DNA of 64,000 bases, from the NCBI RefSeq assembly GCF_011074885.1, contig NC_054688.1, positions 310,001-374,000 of the forward strand, written 5' to 3'. The first letter of the stretch is position 1. Every line of letters begins with the position of its first letter. Made by a program: the position numbers and the translations under genes. This document shows positions 32,827 to 43,320 of this stretch, in pieces. Below the pieces are notes generated by a model. The model was given only the letters and a program-made list of their open reading frames with translations. It was not told the DNA's origin and did no database searches. The DNA comes from Brettanomyces bruxellensis (Eukaryota; Ascomycota; Pichiomycetes; Pichiales; Pichiaceae).

Positions 32827-33938
32827 ATTCTTGATCATACTAATTTTGTAGTCAAAGGAAAAAGGATATAAAGGGTTACATCGACTCAACAAATAATGAA
32901 ATTATAATTTGCATACCAATTAATATTAAAAAACACTATTTTGATGTTTAAGCCATAGATTTATACTCCAGAGTTTTTATTTATGTATGCATGTCTATTG
33001 CTTGAGTCAGAAATTCTGGAGAAGCAAGAAAGACTCACTTCCGCAAATCTTCAATCAAAACTTGCTTTTCACAATTCTAGAAGGTAAGTAGAAGGCTTCT
33101 AATGCAGCATAACATTTAAATAGTTCTCGGTTATTCCTTCAGAATGGTTGCACTTTTTATTTTTTAGAACATACAGGGTAAAGAAAGGCGTATTCTAGGC
33201 CTTATTAACTGTATCCTAACATATATCATGGATAATTCAACTTTGTACTAGTAAAGAATGGCAAAATAAATGAAACGTGACACTTCAAAAAACATAGGAA
33301 AGAATTATCATATTCATTTACTCTGAAGATAGTATTCAAGATAAAAGCTTGAAAATTAAATTAAAGTTCAGAATAACTCCTAGCCCTCCCTATGGTATTT
33401 ACTGTTTATTTTAATGCGTATTTCATAATTTTCAAAGTTGTTGTTTTTCTTCATTCGTTTATCACGTTTTTCTTTTACTAGTTTTCGCGAGTTTCTTTCT
33501 CGATGTTGCATCTGTGGTCATTTTTCTTCCCCTCCAATGATCGGCCGCAGATCACTTACCTAACATAAAACGCTTTACCTGTCAAAATTGAATTTCAAAT
33601 TATAAAGTAAAGGTTCTGTATTCATTTAGGAATGGCTATCAGATGATAACATGTAATCAGGGAGCTCACAGGTATTTTTGTATCTTATATTTAAAAGTGA
33701 ACAATACCTGGTAACGAATCTTCTCTCGTCACCCTCCCCTAACCTAGTGGGAAATTTTTTTTCTTCATCAGCCCCCACAAATCTGATTACCCGAAAAAAC
33801 TCTCGTTGTTTACATCAACATTTTGAACCGGATTCGTAACAGTATCCAGGAAAGCTAACACCTTTTCATCCCGGATCATTAACGGAGATACTTTTTTTCC
33901 TAGTTTTGATTTTTATCTACACTGCTTGCTACTTGGTA
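32827..33938. other. Intergenic: MSB1 promoter region
   Basis: About 1.1 kb without a convincing ORF. T-rich and pyrimidine-rich tracts occur near 33440-33540 and 33740-33770, as in many yeast promoters. No TATA box stands out. Confidence 0.5.
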
Positions 33939-36900
33939 ATGGGTAAGAAAACGCTTCCGACTCTTCCAGCCTTTGTGGTACCGGAATCTCGGCACAGGCA
34001 TCAGGGTAGAGTGAAGAATGAGATCAAAACTCATCAGGAAAAGAAAAAGAATGATTCTTCCCTACCGGTATTGCAGAATAAGCATCATAGACCATCCAAG
34101 GCAACAGAGATGGATGCATTCGCCTATTGTTCAAATTATGGTGAGAAGGATTATAAAGAATACAGAAAGCGGTTCAAATTGAAAACAGACGATAAGACGG
34201 GAAATACGAGAGGAAAGTACGACGCTGAATTTGAGAGGAAGAAGGTTAAAGATGTTATCCATGTGATTACAACAGTTCTCAAGAGTAAAGGATTGGAAAC
34301 GCCTTTTCTGATATTGCCGTTCAGACCGAATGAGAGCGATGGACTCGTGAAAGATTTTCTTAATATGATATTTGACGATGATGGCTCCATTATCGAGGAG
34401 GAAAAGCTTGAAAAAATATGCAATATTCAAGATGAGCTCACGTTGATCACAGTGTTGAAATTCTTTTGGTGCCGTTTGCCAGGAAACGCTGTTATCGGCT
34501 GGAGAACGTACACTCAGTTTGTGAAAATGGAGGAAGATGCCAACTATCCACCTCGTGCCTTTCTTGAGTTCATGCCTTCATGCTTAAGTTCTGGAGCACA
34601 TGCTTCTATAGTGTATGACTTCTTTGATCTTTTAGTGGCGATGGTTATGAAATCTCACTATAATCATCTCTCGGCTCGGAAGCTTTCGCGTTTGTGTGGT
34701 TTATGGGCGTTTCATCCCGTGAGAACTCATAAGTCATCTATTCCAAGTTTTGAAAGAGGCCTATACGAATGGATTCCGGCGGGAGATGCTGTTTTTCATC
34801 TTTTTTTGGCTTTTGTGAAGGCAATGCCACCGGAAGGACGTGTAGTTCGTCTTCCGAAACAATTACAACACATTCTAAAGAGCAATATGTATCCGCCAAC
34901 ACCTACAGCAGCCTCGGATGAATCTAATACTTCGAATTATTCCCAGGAACTTCCGATGGTCACATTGAGAGTAAACTACCCGTCAGAGAACCCTGCAGAA
35001 ATGCTATCCAGGGTCTCGAAAACGCTTAAATTTGATGATGCCAATTTATACTACACCCGAGAAGACTATTTATTGTTGAAGCGTCTTTTCAAGGATCCAG
35101 ACATGATCATGAAGAAACTATCATCGGAGGGAAGCAGAATTCTTGACAACGTGTGTCTATACGACGAAGATCTGGTCTCAGATGGTAACTCTCAAAATGG
35201 GAACAAAGTTAAATATCAGCTTTTAGCAGGATGGTCATTGGATATGACTGCTGAAGGTGGGCGAAGAAGAGCGAGAAGAAGTCGAAGTGGTGCAAAGATG
35301 AAAAGCAGCCAGATGCCCGACTTCTTCACTGCCAGTGTCAGCAGAGTCAGTGTTGATGATTACTTCATTTGGACGTGGATGGCATCTTTGGGTCCGGAAG
35401 AAACTAATATTAAGAAGAAGACATTTGGAAAAACGTACATTATGGAGGCGCAGTTGGCCGAAGGGTTTAAAAAGTGGGTCATAGTAGAAGAGCAGGATTT
35501 TGAGAGAGACAAATATGACGTGGAGATTGAAATTAAGCGGCAGAAGTTGCAGGTCCTTGAAGATCAGATCAAGGCTGCAAAGGAAAAGGCTGCTAATGCT
35601 GCACTGAAAGAAAGCAACAGTTCGATGAATCTGAACAATTTCACTAAAAAGGTCCTTGCCGAAAAGAGAGCAGAGAAGATGGACAACAGTCTTCCTCCTC
35701 CTCCACCTCCAGCGAAGGACTATAAGGGGGAAGTGAAAGATGCGCCTGTTAAGATTCCTCCCCCACAAGTTGTGGCTGGAGGTAATGGAGCAGATGAGGA
35801 ATTCAGAAGAGTGCATATGTCGGTTTTGACCGGCTCAGGAACGGAAGACAGCACGGAACAGTTTGTGTCGCCTCAGGATCTTAATGGTAATAATAACAAT
35901 AATAACAACGGCAGGTACCTGAGCCGCCGGCCGCCGGTCCAAGTTGGCTATCCGCCAGATCCCTATGAGAAAAACTTGCCTATGATGAATATTCCTCAAG
36001 GCAATTACCGGCATCCACAATTGCTCACGCAGCATTTCACGCCTTCGCCTCCAGCCAGCAAGCTTCCACCCACAGGTGCCCCAATAGGGCATAATGGGGA
36101 AGTGTATGGTGGTGGAAACACTCCGTACTTGCAAGAAAGTGGGATTTCTGAATCCTCTAGTCCGGGTAACGGCAGTCCTTCTGGTATATCGAGTCCTGTA
36201 AGCGGCCTTCGAACCCCACAAATGCAGCAATCAGGTGACGATACCTCCACCTACTATACGGCAGGATCAACAGTGCCGCCTATTCGGCAAGGTCAGCCGA
36301 GATTGCTGCCACCTGGGAGCTCTGAAGTTGAGAGTGACGGAATAGATGGCAGTGTTAAAGATTCCATGGGTTTACGATCAAGGTCGAACTCGAGCCCAAG
36401 ACCTCGCTCAAACGCAAACGGGCACTCGAGAAGTCCAAGCCCCTTGGCAGGCGGCAGATCTGAGCGTACGTCAAAGTTGATCGACGATATTGACGACTTG
36501 GAGTCTCAAATCAAGGATCTCATGTCTGAGGACGGGGGTAACAACACAGGTGTGCAGGCAGATGAGCAGCCAAAGAGTGAGCAAGCTTTGCCGGATGTGC
36601 CTTATCAGGATAGGCACCGCAGTTATCCTAATGCCGCTCTGCCGGACCACCCTGCGAACACCGGCGGACCAGATCCTGGAAATGCGTACCAGAGACCTGT
36701 CTCGGCACAACCACGGATGGTTGCACACAGAGGGGACCCTCGGCACAATGCCGGAATCGGCCAATCGCAGCTCTTGGCTCCTCCACCCAGAACCATGCCG
36801 TACTCGTCTCCTTACAGCAGCTCAGACACGTCTTTCGAATCGGCCAAAAGCATGCCTTCCGGCCGGTCTCTCATGCCGGTGAGATCTCAATCGCCGGTGA

Positions 36901-37499
36901 GATCGCCTTCTCCTGCAGAAAGGACTCTTCCGGGAAGACCTGTTTCCAGCTACGGATTTCCTCCTACTGCCAGTGGATTGTATCCCCGCCATCATCATCG
37001 TGGCCAATCAATGGCTGCCCGAGGGTATAATGCTCCAAATATGGCACCGGTGGCCCCTGGTGCACCATACTATGGGAAAAACGGGTCACACTCGAGCATT
37101 TCTAACAGATGCAGACCTATCAGCTTCAGTAGTGGTGCTCCCAGTACCTATTCCGGGCCTCGCATCTCCCCACCTCCGGCAAGCAGAAACTACTACAACT
37201 TCAATCCATCGTATCCAGCACCTGCACCACCTCCGGGTGGATTTCTGCCTCCGAGCTACCCAAATTCTGCCTACAGTGCTCCTGTACAAGGTCAAATCCC
37301 TATGCAGCAGCCCCAGTATTATTCCCAAGGTGCTCCTATCTCGGCCCAGTCTGCACCTCCGCCTACCGCTGGAATTATGTCCCAGGGATTGATTCAGAAT
37401 ATGCCTTCCGGTGGTCGCATTAACCGGCTTCACGGTGTCCGGCCAACCAATAAGAAGCAGGCTCGTTCTGCCTTGATGAGGGGAGATTTTGGCATATGA
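33939..37499 (+). CDS. MSB1: Msb1-like polarity/morphogenesis protein
   Basis: Msb1 works with Cdc42 and Rho1 GTPase signalling at sites of polarised growth. The 1186-aa product has the Msb1/Mug8 domain (RhoGAP-like fold) at about residues 58-475, including AFAYCSNYGEKDYKEY and GLWAFHPVR. A charged coiled coil lies at about 535-575, followed by a long disordered C-terminal half rich in Pro, Ser, Asn and Gln, with a Pro run near residue 585, an Asn run near 651 and many SP/SPSP sites suited to cyclin-dependent or MAP kinase phosphorylation. I start at ATG 33939; the frame upstream begins only at TTG. Length is close to S. cerevisiae Msb1 (1137 aa). IES4 follows, as in S. cerevisiae (YOR188W-YOR189W). 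Confidence 0.93.
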   Translation: MGKKTLPTLPAFVVPESRHRHQGRVKNEIKTHQEKKKNDSSLPVLQNKHHRPSKATEMDAFAYCSNYGEKDYKEYRKRFKLKTDDKTGNTRGKYDAEFERKKVKDVIHVITTVLKSKGLETPFLILPFRPNESDGLVKDFLNMIFDDDGSIIEEEKLEKICNIQDELTLITVLKFFWCRLPGNAVIGWRTYTQFVKMEEDANYPPRAFLEFMPSCLSSGAHASIVYDFFDLLVAMVMKSHYNHLSARKLSRLCGLWAFHPVRTHKSSIPSFERGLYEWIPAGDAVFHLFLAFVKAMPPEGRVVRLPKQLQHILKSNMYPPTPTAASDESNTSNYSQELPMVTLRVNYPSENPAEMLSRVSKTLKFDDANLYYTREDYLLLKRLFKDPDMIMKKLSSEGSRILDNVCLYDEDLVSDGNSQNGNKVKYQLLAGWSLDMTAEGGRRRARRSRSGAKMKSSQMPDFFTASVSRVSVDDYFIWTWMASLGPEETNIKKKTFGKTYIMEAQLAEGFKKWVIVEEQDFERDKYDVEIEIKRQKLQVLEDQIKAAKEKAANAALKESNSSMNLNNFTKKVLAEKRAEKMDNSLPPPPPPAKDYKGEVKDAPVKIPPPQVVAGGNGADEEFRRVHMSVLTGSGTEDSTEQFVSPQDLNGNNNNNNNGRYLSRRPPVQVGYPPDPYEKNLPMMNIPQGNYRHPQLLTQHFTPSPPASKLPPTGAPIGHNGEVYGGGNTPYLQESGISESSSPGNGSPSGISSPVSGLRTPQMQQSGDDTSTYYTAGSTVPPIRQGQPRLLPPGSSEVESDGIDGSVKDSMGLRSRSNSSPRPRSNANGHSRSPSPLAGGRSERTSKLIDDIDDLESQIKDLMSEDGGNNTGVQADEQPKSEQALPDVPYQDRHRSYPNAALPDHPANTGGPDPGNAYQRPVSAQPRMVAHRGDPRHNAGIGQSQLLAPPPRTMPYSSPYSSSDTSFESAKSMPSGRSLMPVRSQSPVRSPSPAERTLPGRPVSSYGFPPTASGLYPRHHHRGQSMAARGYNAPNMAPVAPGAPYYGKNGSHSSISNRCRPISFSSGAPSTYSGPRISPPPASRNYYNFNPSYPAPAPPPGGFLPPSYPNSAYSAPVQGQIPMQQPQYYSQGAPISAQSAPPPTAGIMSQGLIQNMPSGGRINRLHGVRPTNKKQARSALMRGDFGI

Positions 37500-37925
37500 T
37501 TGTGCGAAGATATGCGGATAGCTTTAATTTTATATATGAATATATGTATACCCTTGCATTTGGAACGGCACTGATTACCTACTCGTAGTTTGTATTGATA
37601 GCTTTTTTGTTTGTTGTTACTTGTTAAGATCATATTTATTTGAAATTTTATCCTGTGAAACTCCCTGTAAATTCACTACCTGCAAACATATATTGCCTAT
37701 TACTCATTGCACTGTAGAACGGTCAATCCCTGAATACATTTTCTATTTTTTTCTTTCTTCACCTCTTTCATTTTTTTCTTCTCTCGCTTCTTTTCTTCTT
37801 TCGATTCGCGCCTCCTCACCAAAGCTACGCACCACAAAAATCTGTTTCGTTGTCTTTTACCCCATCATCAGCAGCATCACTAACATATTAGTGCTATCCC
37901 GTTTGCTATTCCACGTGTTTGCACT
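37500..37925. other. Intergenic: MSB1 3' region and IES4 promoter
   Basis: Contains a strong pyrimidine tract (about 37740-37800) and a CACGTG hexamer at 37912-37917, only 8 nt before the IES4 ATG, so more likely 5' UTR than promoter site. No other feature is seen. Confidence 0.4.
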
Positions 37926-38465
37926 ATGAAAAAGCTGGTGACGTTGAAACTGGAATCATCTAAGCTCTCTACTCTCGACAAAGACCCCGTACAAGCATCA
38001 GCATCTTCACCGATGAAATCAGGGCGATCAAAGGTTGTTTCGAGTGGCACATCGTCTATGTCGCCATCCCCTGCTGGATCGAGATCACAAAGCCCGCTTC
38101 CAAAGAGTAAACGGGCGAAGACTGGCCGAAATGGCCGTTCTGGAACTCCTTCAAGATCTCTGTCCGGGTATAATTCCAGATCAGGTACCCCATTTGGAGG
38201 CAGAACTACAGGATATCAAGGTAATAACATGAGAATCGGATCTCTTACAATGAACGCGAATACATCGGTGAGTCTGGATAAATCTGGCAAGCCATGCGGC
38301 AAATGGGTCAAAGATGGTTCTATTTCGAAAAAAATAAAGACCTTCACTGGTTATGAAGTTCATTTTCACAATTGGCTGAGGTTCGGGGGTCCGGCACCTC
38401 TGCATAAGCAAAAGGAGGCGGAGAAATCCGGAGAAAAGGCTAAAAGTCCATCCGTTAAGGCCTGA
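37926..38465 (+). CDS. IES4: Ies4-like subunit of the INO80 chromatin remodeller
   Basis: Ies4 is a small nuclear subunit of the INO80 complex, linked to checkpoint signalling after DNA damage. The 179-aa product is mostly disordered: a Ser/Pro/Arg-rich first two thirds with SPSP-type and GTPSR motifs. A short conserved C-terminal block, KIKTFTGYEVHFHNWLR (about 136-153), matches the KSFSGYKVNFTGW block of S. cerevisiae Ies4. It is longer than the S. cerevisiae protein (116 aa). The assignment rests on that block plus its position directly after MSB1, as in S. cerevisiae. The start is the first ATG in frame. Confidence 0.85.
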   Translation: MKKLVTLKLESSKLSTLDKDPVQASASSPMKSGRSKVVSSGTSSMSPSPAGSRSQSPLPKSKRAKTGRNGRSGTPSRSLSGYNSRSGTPFGGRTTGYQGNNMRIGSLTMNANTSVSLDKSGKPCGKWVKDGSISKKIKTFTGYEVHFHNWLRFGGPAPLHKQKEAEKSGEKAKSPSVKA

Positions 38466-38654
38466 AATAGATATATGTATACATATTCAAGGTTGGTGCC
38501 GTGAGCATTGTGTGTGGTGTACGGATGTGTCATGATCCTGCTTTACGCTTCAGGACATGCAGCTGGATGAAATTAATTACAATTAAATACAATACAGAAA
38601 TTCACATCAAGAAGCAATAAAATGGTACACGAACAATAAATTAATCTGGATCAC

Positions 38655-40262
38655 TCAGCTTGGATTAAAGCCCCGGACCCATGCGTAAACGCAGTCCATA
38701 ACAAATATTGGGATCCAGCAGAAGAGAAACGTAGCTCCAAAATACACATACCTCTGTACTGGGTGTTCGAGACTATATAGCTCATTAATAACCGAGGCAA
38801 TGGAGCTGAGGCAGCCACAAAATCCCAATATGAGCGACTTCAAAATATACTTCTTCGGTCCATCGCTGATAATCATCTCTAGCGTCTTCTCATCCTTATA
38901 TCCATATATAAGGATATTAAGTACGGCCATGATAGTCGAAGAGCACACATTTGAAATTAAGGTTCCAGCGGGAAACCATTTCCAACGTAAAACACCGTTG
39001 TAACTGGAAAAGAAAAATCGTAACAAGCCAGCCGGGATTCCAAATAGAACAGTGATTGCATACTTTCTTTTATACCAATTGGACATAGGAAGGGTGCAAA
39101 CTACGACAATGTTCGCAATGATGCCGATGGTGCCAAAAAGAGCAAAAGTAATCTCAACTCTTCGGAGGTTTTCATAGTTCCAGTGACGTAAAGCCCGCTT
39201 TGTCACCCACCAAATGTCTAAAAGAGCAGCCAAATCCTTTCCAAGAACATATCCAGTCACACAGATAGACATCTGAACAAAGAAAACGCTGAAGAATTCT
39301 AACGCCCCGTATCCTCTTGCCGGAAGTTTTGTTCCGCCATTAACAATATCTATCGTCTTGAAATCCACCTCTGATAAAAGTGCACCCCACGTGGAAAAGG
39401 CACCACAGAAACCAAATGTTATTCCCGTGTGTAGTGCCAATTGCTTCATGTTACGCTTTCCAGAATTTCGAAGTGCGTTACTCCAAAATGTGAAAAAGTT
39501 GTTGCACAACCCAAGCACAAAGCAGCTAGCAAAATTACACCACAAGCAAGTTCCTGGGTGGTAATTTATGTATGCACCTTGGTAATTTGTTAGAGTGATC
39601 ATCGCCACACGGCTCATTACACCAAGAATGGATCCGAACATGATCTGAAGAAGCACTAGGTATCTTCTAGAATATGGGGCTTCCTCAATGTTCACCACAC
39701 CTCTTGCCCTGATAAAGCGAGGTTTTGCAAGTGGTTTCACTTCACTCGCTGTCTGTATCTCCTGAAGAGATGGTAATGCATCAAAATTCCTATTTAGCTC
39801 ATCAGAGATGTTTTTTGTTAAGCTGCGGAAGTTATTCGATCGTAATATCACCGGTCTCTGTGTCACAGATTCGTCATAATATCCGTCGGAAGAATTTGAG
39901 GAAAAGACGGACTCATCATAATCATTAGCATTGCGGTCACCTTCAGAATTCATTATCGATCTTGCCAGCTTTGGTTTTCTATCAGAAAAGTTTGTCTTCC
40001 TTCTAGTGTGCGTCGGAATTTTCTCCACATTTGGATCCATGAATTCATCTGACCCGGTAAAATCAGCATTGTTCTCTGGTTCCTCTTCAACACTTTCAAG
40101 TCTGGACTTCTTACTCGAATTATTCAACGCTTTACCGTTATTTAAACCATTAAGACTGCTTCCATCATCAGATGTTACAGTTTTCTCACTCTTACTTTGT
40201 GATTTGTTATTCCCTCTTCCGTTAACGGTACCTTTGCTATCTGATTTCTCCATGATGCTCAT
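38655..40262 (-). CDS. FEX1: Fluoride exporter of the CrcB/Fex family (copy A)
   Basis: Fex proteins export fluoride across the plasma membrane and give strong fluoride resistance. The 535-aa product has a long hydrophilic, Ser/Asn/Lys-rich N-terminus (about 1-190), then two fused CrcB-like halves with about nine membrane segments. The signature GFCGAFSTWG lies near residue 284 in the first half, and the diverged GFCGCLSSIAS near residue 479 in the second. The tail ends YAWVRGFNPS, as in the second copy at 40720. Both copies keep the double-CrcB layout of eukaryotic Fex. The N-terminal extension makes it longer than S. cerevisiae Fex1 (375 aa). Which of the two is the main exporter cannot be told; the symbol is by family. 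Confidence 0.9.
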   Translation of the reverse strand: MSIMEKSDSKGTVNGRGNNKSQSKSEKTVTSDDGSSLNGLNNGKALNNSSKKSRLESVEEEPENNADFTGSDEFMDPNVEKIPTHTRRKTNFSDRKPKLARSIMNSEGDRNANDYDESVFSSNSSDGYYDESVTQRPVILRSNNFRSLTKNISDELNRNFDALPSLQEIQTASEVKPLAKPRFIRARGVVNIEEAPYSRRYLVLLQIMFGSILGVMSRVAMITLTNYQGAYINYHPGTCLWCNFASCFVLGLCNNFFTFWSNALRNSGKRNMKQLALHTGITFGFCGAFSTWGALLSEVDFKTIDIVNGGTKLPARGYGALEFFSVFFVQMSICVTGYVLGKDLAALLDIWWVTKRALRHWNYENLRRVEITFALFGTIGIIANIVVVCTLPMSNWYKRKYAITVLFGIPAGLLRFFFSSYNGVLRWKWFPAGTLISNVCSSTIMAVLNILIYGYKDEKTLEMIISDGPKKYILKSLILGFCGCLSSIASVINELYSLEHPVQRYVYFGATFLFCWIPIFVMDCVYAWVRGFNPS

Positions 40263-40597
40263 AGATCAGATCAAAAGTAAATTTCTTCTAATCTTGAGAT
40301 CCCACTTCCTTTCTCTGTTTAACTTTCAATCGTGCACTTCTAAATATGTAAGCTTATTCCTGGAAGACAAAACGCAGTGGAGAAAAATTTGCAAGTGCAA
40401 ATGAATGAAATAAAAAGGTATAAGCGTGACAAAGCCAACGCACCTCTCTGGACGTTGTCTTGTCAGTCAACCCAGTTTATCCACCTTAATGTTTTATCTC
40501 TGGACACCCTTTGAGTCGATACGAACAAGTACAATAAATATGAGAGTCGCACTAATCGCAATACATATTGCTTTTATATCAATTAGTACATGATAAG

Positions 40598-40629
<32 letters not shown>

Positions 40630-40719
40630 GATTTAAAAAATTATTTGACGGATTCCTGGTAAAAAGAAGTATGTATAAAAAACGCAAAACTGAATTGAAC
40701 TGGTTTATCACGTGGTTTA
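40263..40719. other. Intergenic between the two FEX genes, with an A30 homopolymer
   Basis: Holds the promoter of copy A and the 3' region of copy B. A run of thirty A residues spans 40598-40627. A short direct repeat of TTTATCACG lies at 40703-40725. Confidence 0.7.
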
Positions 40720-42033
40720 TCACGATTCGATGAATCCCCTTGTCCATGCGTACGGACAGATGATAACAAACATAATGATAAAGCATGAAAGAAAAGTAAC
40801 GCCAAAGTATGTGTACCGTTGAAGTGGATATTCTAAATTATATAATTCGTTCACAAATGACGACATCGTACTAAGGGAGCCGCAAAATCCGCTGGAAAAT
40901 GCAGTAATAGCCATTCTGTGAACCTTGCTTGTGACAATCATCGTTCCTGTAGCAGCATCCTTGTATCCATATAGAAGAATGTATAGAACTGGAAGCAAAA
41001 GACAGGCAAAGATATTTGCCATAAGCGTACCCGATGGAAACCAACTAATTCCAAAGCTTCCATTATATGCTGAAAGTCTAAACCGAACCCAGGATCCAAC
41101 AACACCAATTACGATCGACAGTGCATAAGATGTTTTCCAACTGCTATCTATTGATAGTGTGCATGCAAGAACAATGTTTGCAATAATAGCGGCAATGCCC
41201 AACACTGCAAACAAGAGCTCCAGGATACGACACACCCGATAATTAAAGATTCTCGACCTTGAACCTTCTTTGAAGCACAGATCGATAAGATAGGCAAAGT
41301 CCCTACCCAAGAAATAGCCCAAAAAGCTGACGCCCATCTGGACAAATAGCACAGAGAAGAATTCCATCACCCCGTAGCCATGATTTGGAAGTTTGTGGCC
41401 TCCGTTAAGATAATCGATGGTTTTAAAAATCAATTCAACCATAAAGCTCGACCAGGTCGAATATGCACCACAAAAGCCAGCAGTTACAGCCGAATGAAGT
41501 GCCATTTGCTTCATATTAGTCTTTCCAGATCCGGTAAGAACAGTTCTCCAGAAAACAGCGGCGTGATTGCACCAGGCCATAACAAAGCATGCAGTAAAAT
41601 TCGACCATAGGCAGGTACCAGGATAGAAATGCGTATACTCGTTTTTGTAAGAGGTGAGTTCCGTCATTCCAAAACGTGCCATGTTACCCAAAACTGCACC
41701 AAACAAAACATCCAGAGTCACAAGATACCTCCGAGAAAATGGTGTATCCTCAACGGACATGATGTTCGTTGGCTTCCAAAACTCTGGATCAAATGGGCCA
41801 ACCTCATTCTCAACCTCCTCTTCCTGAACAGACGGGACTGTTCTCAATTCATTTTGAATGTCTTCAGTTATAGTTCTTGCGAGAGATGAATATGATGACC
41901 TGCTCATACTTCTGGCAGCCCCTTGGCCATCTTCTCCATCACGCCGCTGCTCTCCATGATCACCACCATCATCTTCTTCAACAGACTTTGGTTCTACGCT
42001 TCTTGATATCTCGGAAGAATCGCTACTTGACAT
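40720..42033 (-). CDS. FEX2: Fluoride exporter of the CrcB/Fex family (copy B)
   Basis: This 437-aa paralog of the gene at 38655 also carries two CrcB halves: GFCGAYSTWSS near residue 181 and GFCGSLSTMSS near residue 379. The first half also has FGAVLGNMARFG and the YPGTCLWSNF block. Its N-terminus is shorter (about 95 residues) and acidic rather than basic. The two genes are in direct tandem on the minus strand with about 460 bp between them. They are clearly diverged in sequence, so the duplication is not recent. Both keep the Phe/Tyr-Ser-Thr positions of the first half, which suggests that both are active. The start is ATG 42031-42033. Confidence 0.9.
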   Translation of the reverse strand: MSSSDSSEISRSVEPKSVEEDDGGDHGEQRRDGEDGQGAARSMSRSSYSSLARTITEDIQNELRTVPSVQEEEVENEVGPFDPEFWKPTNIMSVEDTPFSRRYLVTLDVLFGAVLGNMARFGMTELTSYKNEYTHFYPGTCLWSNFTACFVMAWCNHAAVFWRTVLTGSGKTNMKQMALHSAVTAGFCGAYSTWSSFMVELIFKTIDYLNGGHKLPNHGYGVMEFFSVLFVQMGVSFLGYFLGRDFAYLIDLCFKEGSRSRIFNYRVCRILELLFAVLGIAAIIANIVLACTLSIDSSWKTSYALSIVIGVVGSWVRFRLSAYNGSFGISWFPSGTLMANIFACLLLPVLYILLYGYKDAATGTMIVTSKVHRMAITAFSSGFCGSLSTMSSFVNELYNLEYPLQRYTYFGVTFLSCFIIMFVIICPYAWTRGFIES

Positions 42034-42839
42034 TTCGTCACTTTCTTCCTTTGTAATTGTAATAAAAAAGCGTAACTCCAGATCTCACCACTTTCCAAGA
42101 ATATGCTATTATTTTGAATTGCTCTTTGTGTAGAATGAGTGTATGTTCATATCAACCATGTATAAACGTAAAGTTGCGTGTGTCCAAATGGAAATGAAAA
42201 AGAACTATTTTCATAATTGCATTCCCCAAGCATTAGAGTCACTGGCAAATTTTTTGGCAGTGTGATAAAAAATTACCGTTTTTTTTTGTTGTTATTTTTT
42301 ATTTCTTAGCATCAGTTTATTTATTGTTTTCATTAAAAAAAAAATTTGTACTATATTTTTTTATTATTTTTTGTTGTTCTATCGCGGAACTTCATTTAAC
42401 GTTGCGAGACCTGGCTTTAACCGCCAAGACTTGATCAAATAATTTCCCGCAACACTCTATGACAGAATGCCCTCCGAGATTTCGGAGCTTGGACAAAAAA
42501 TTCAGTAGTTAATTTACTTCGTTTCCCCTTATGCTTGTCGATCTATTTTTGTATTACTAGAATATTTAAATATAAATTAATTATTCTTCTCACTAATTTA
42601 GACCAATTAGCTAGGTATGCCGTCATAAGAATTGTTGCCAAATATTCCAAGGATCTGTGTTTATTCTTCTCTAGCCACAAAATTGTCTCCAATCAGACAA
42701 TAAAGGCAGATTACAGCATATGTAAGCTTAAGCCGTAGCATCTCTCGGCGACGAAAAAGTTAAAAAGGAGATTAATTTCAATATTATTGATGCTTAAAAT
42801 AAAGGGTACGCAACGAGTATTGAAATGGAAGCATTCATA
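42034..42839. other. Intergenic: promoter of FEX copy B, left flank of the retrotransposon
   Basis: AT-rich with T runs near 42278-42287, 42300 and 42353-42375 and an A run near 42334-42343. No convincing ORF is seen. Before the retrotransposon inserted at 42840 this was the shared upstream region of FEX copy B (minus) and PEX10 (plus). Confidence 0.5.
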
Positions 42840-42844
42840 GTTAT
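42840..42844. repeat. Left target-site duplication GTTAT
   Basis: GTTAT here and at 48098-48102 flank the complete element, the 5-bp duplication expected of a Ty1/copia integrase. Confidence 0.95.
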
Positions 42845-43319
42845 TGTTGAGAGTTGTGCTCAGAAAACTTAAATTAAGGCTGTGCTACAAATAAGGATTT
42901 CGAGATTTCTAAAGAATCTTCTGGTAACTAGTTTAGCAGGATATAGATACGACTTTAGTATTGAGGGCAAACGAAGGCAAACAATATTAAAGATTATGTG
43001 TCATGTCGAAAGACGCTGACTGACATCTAGAATGTTCTGATAATAGAAATTAGAGAGAATCTCATTTGTGAATGTAAAAAGTAAAAGTAATCGTAGGACT
43101 ATATAAAGATGGTCCTTGTCAGTGACTTTGAAACTTCTACGTGATGTGAATAGGTTTATTGAAGATAAGAAACTAACGAACAAACTAAGGAATTTAGTGA
43201 TAATATATCTAAGTTGTCTTATCAGAAAACCACGACTGATATTAGTTTTGAGACTATAGACGGGACTATCATCTTTTATAATTAATTCATTTTCTTATTT
43301 TATTTCCGGACTGTCATCA
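42845..43319 (+). repeat. 5' LTR
   Basis: Begins TGTTGAGAG and ends GTCATCA; 475 bp, matching the 3' LTR at 47623 with no difference that I can find. It contains the TATA element at 43100. Confidence 0.97.
43100..43107 (+). promoter_or_regulatory. Putative LTR TATA box (TATATAAA)
   Basis: This is the best TATA match in the LTR, about 270 nt before the gag ATG. It would drive the genomic transcript; the copy in the 3' LTR (about 47878) faces PEX10. Confidence 0.5.
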
Positions 43320-43320
43320 G

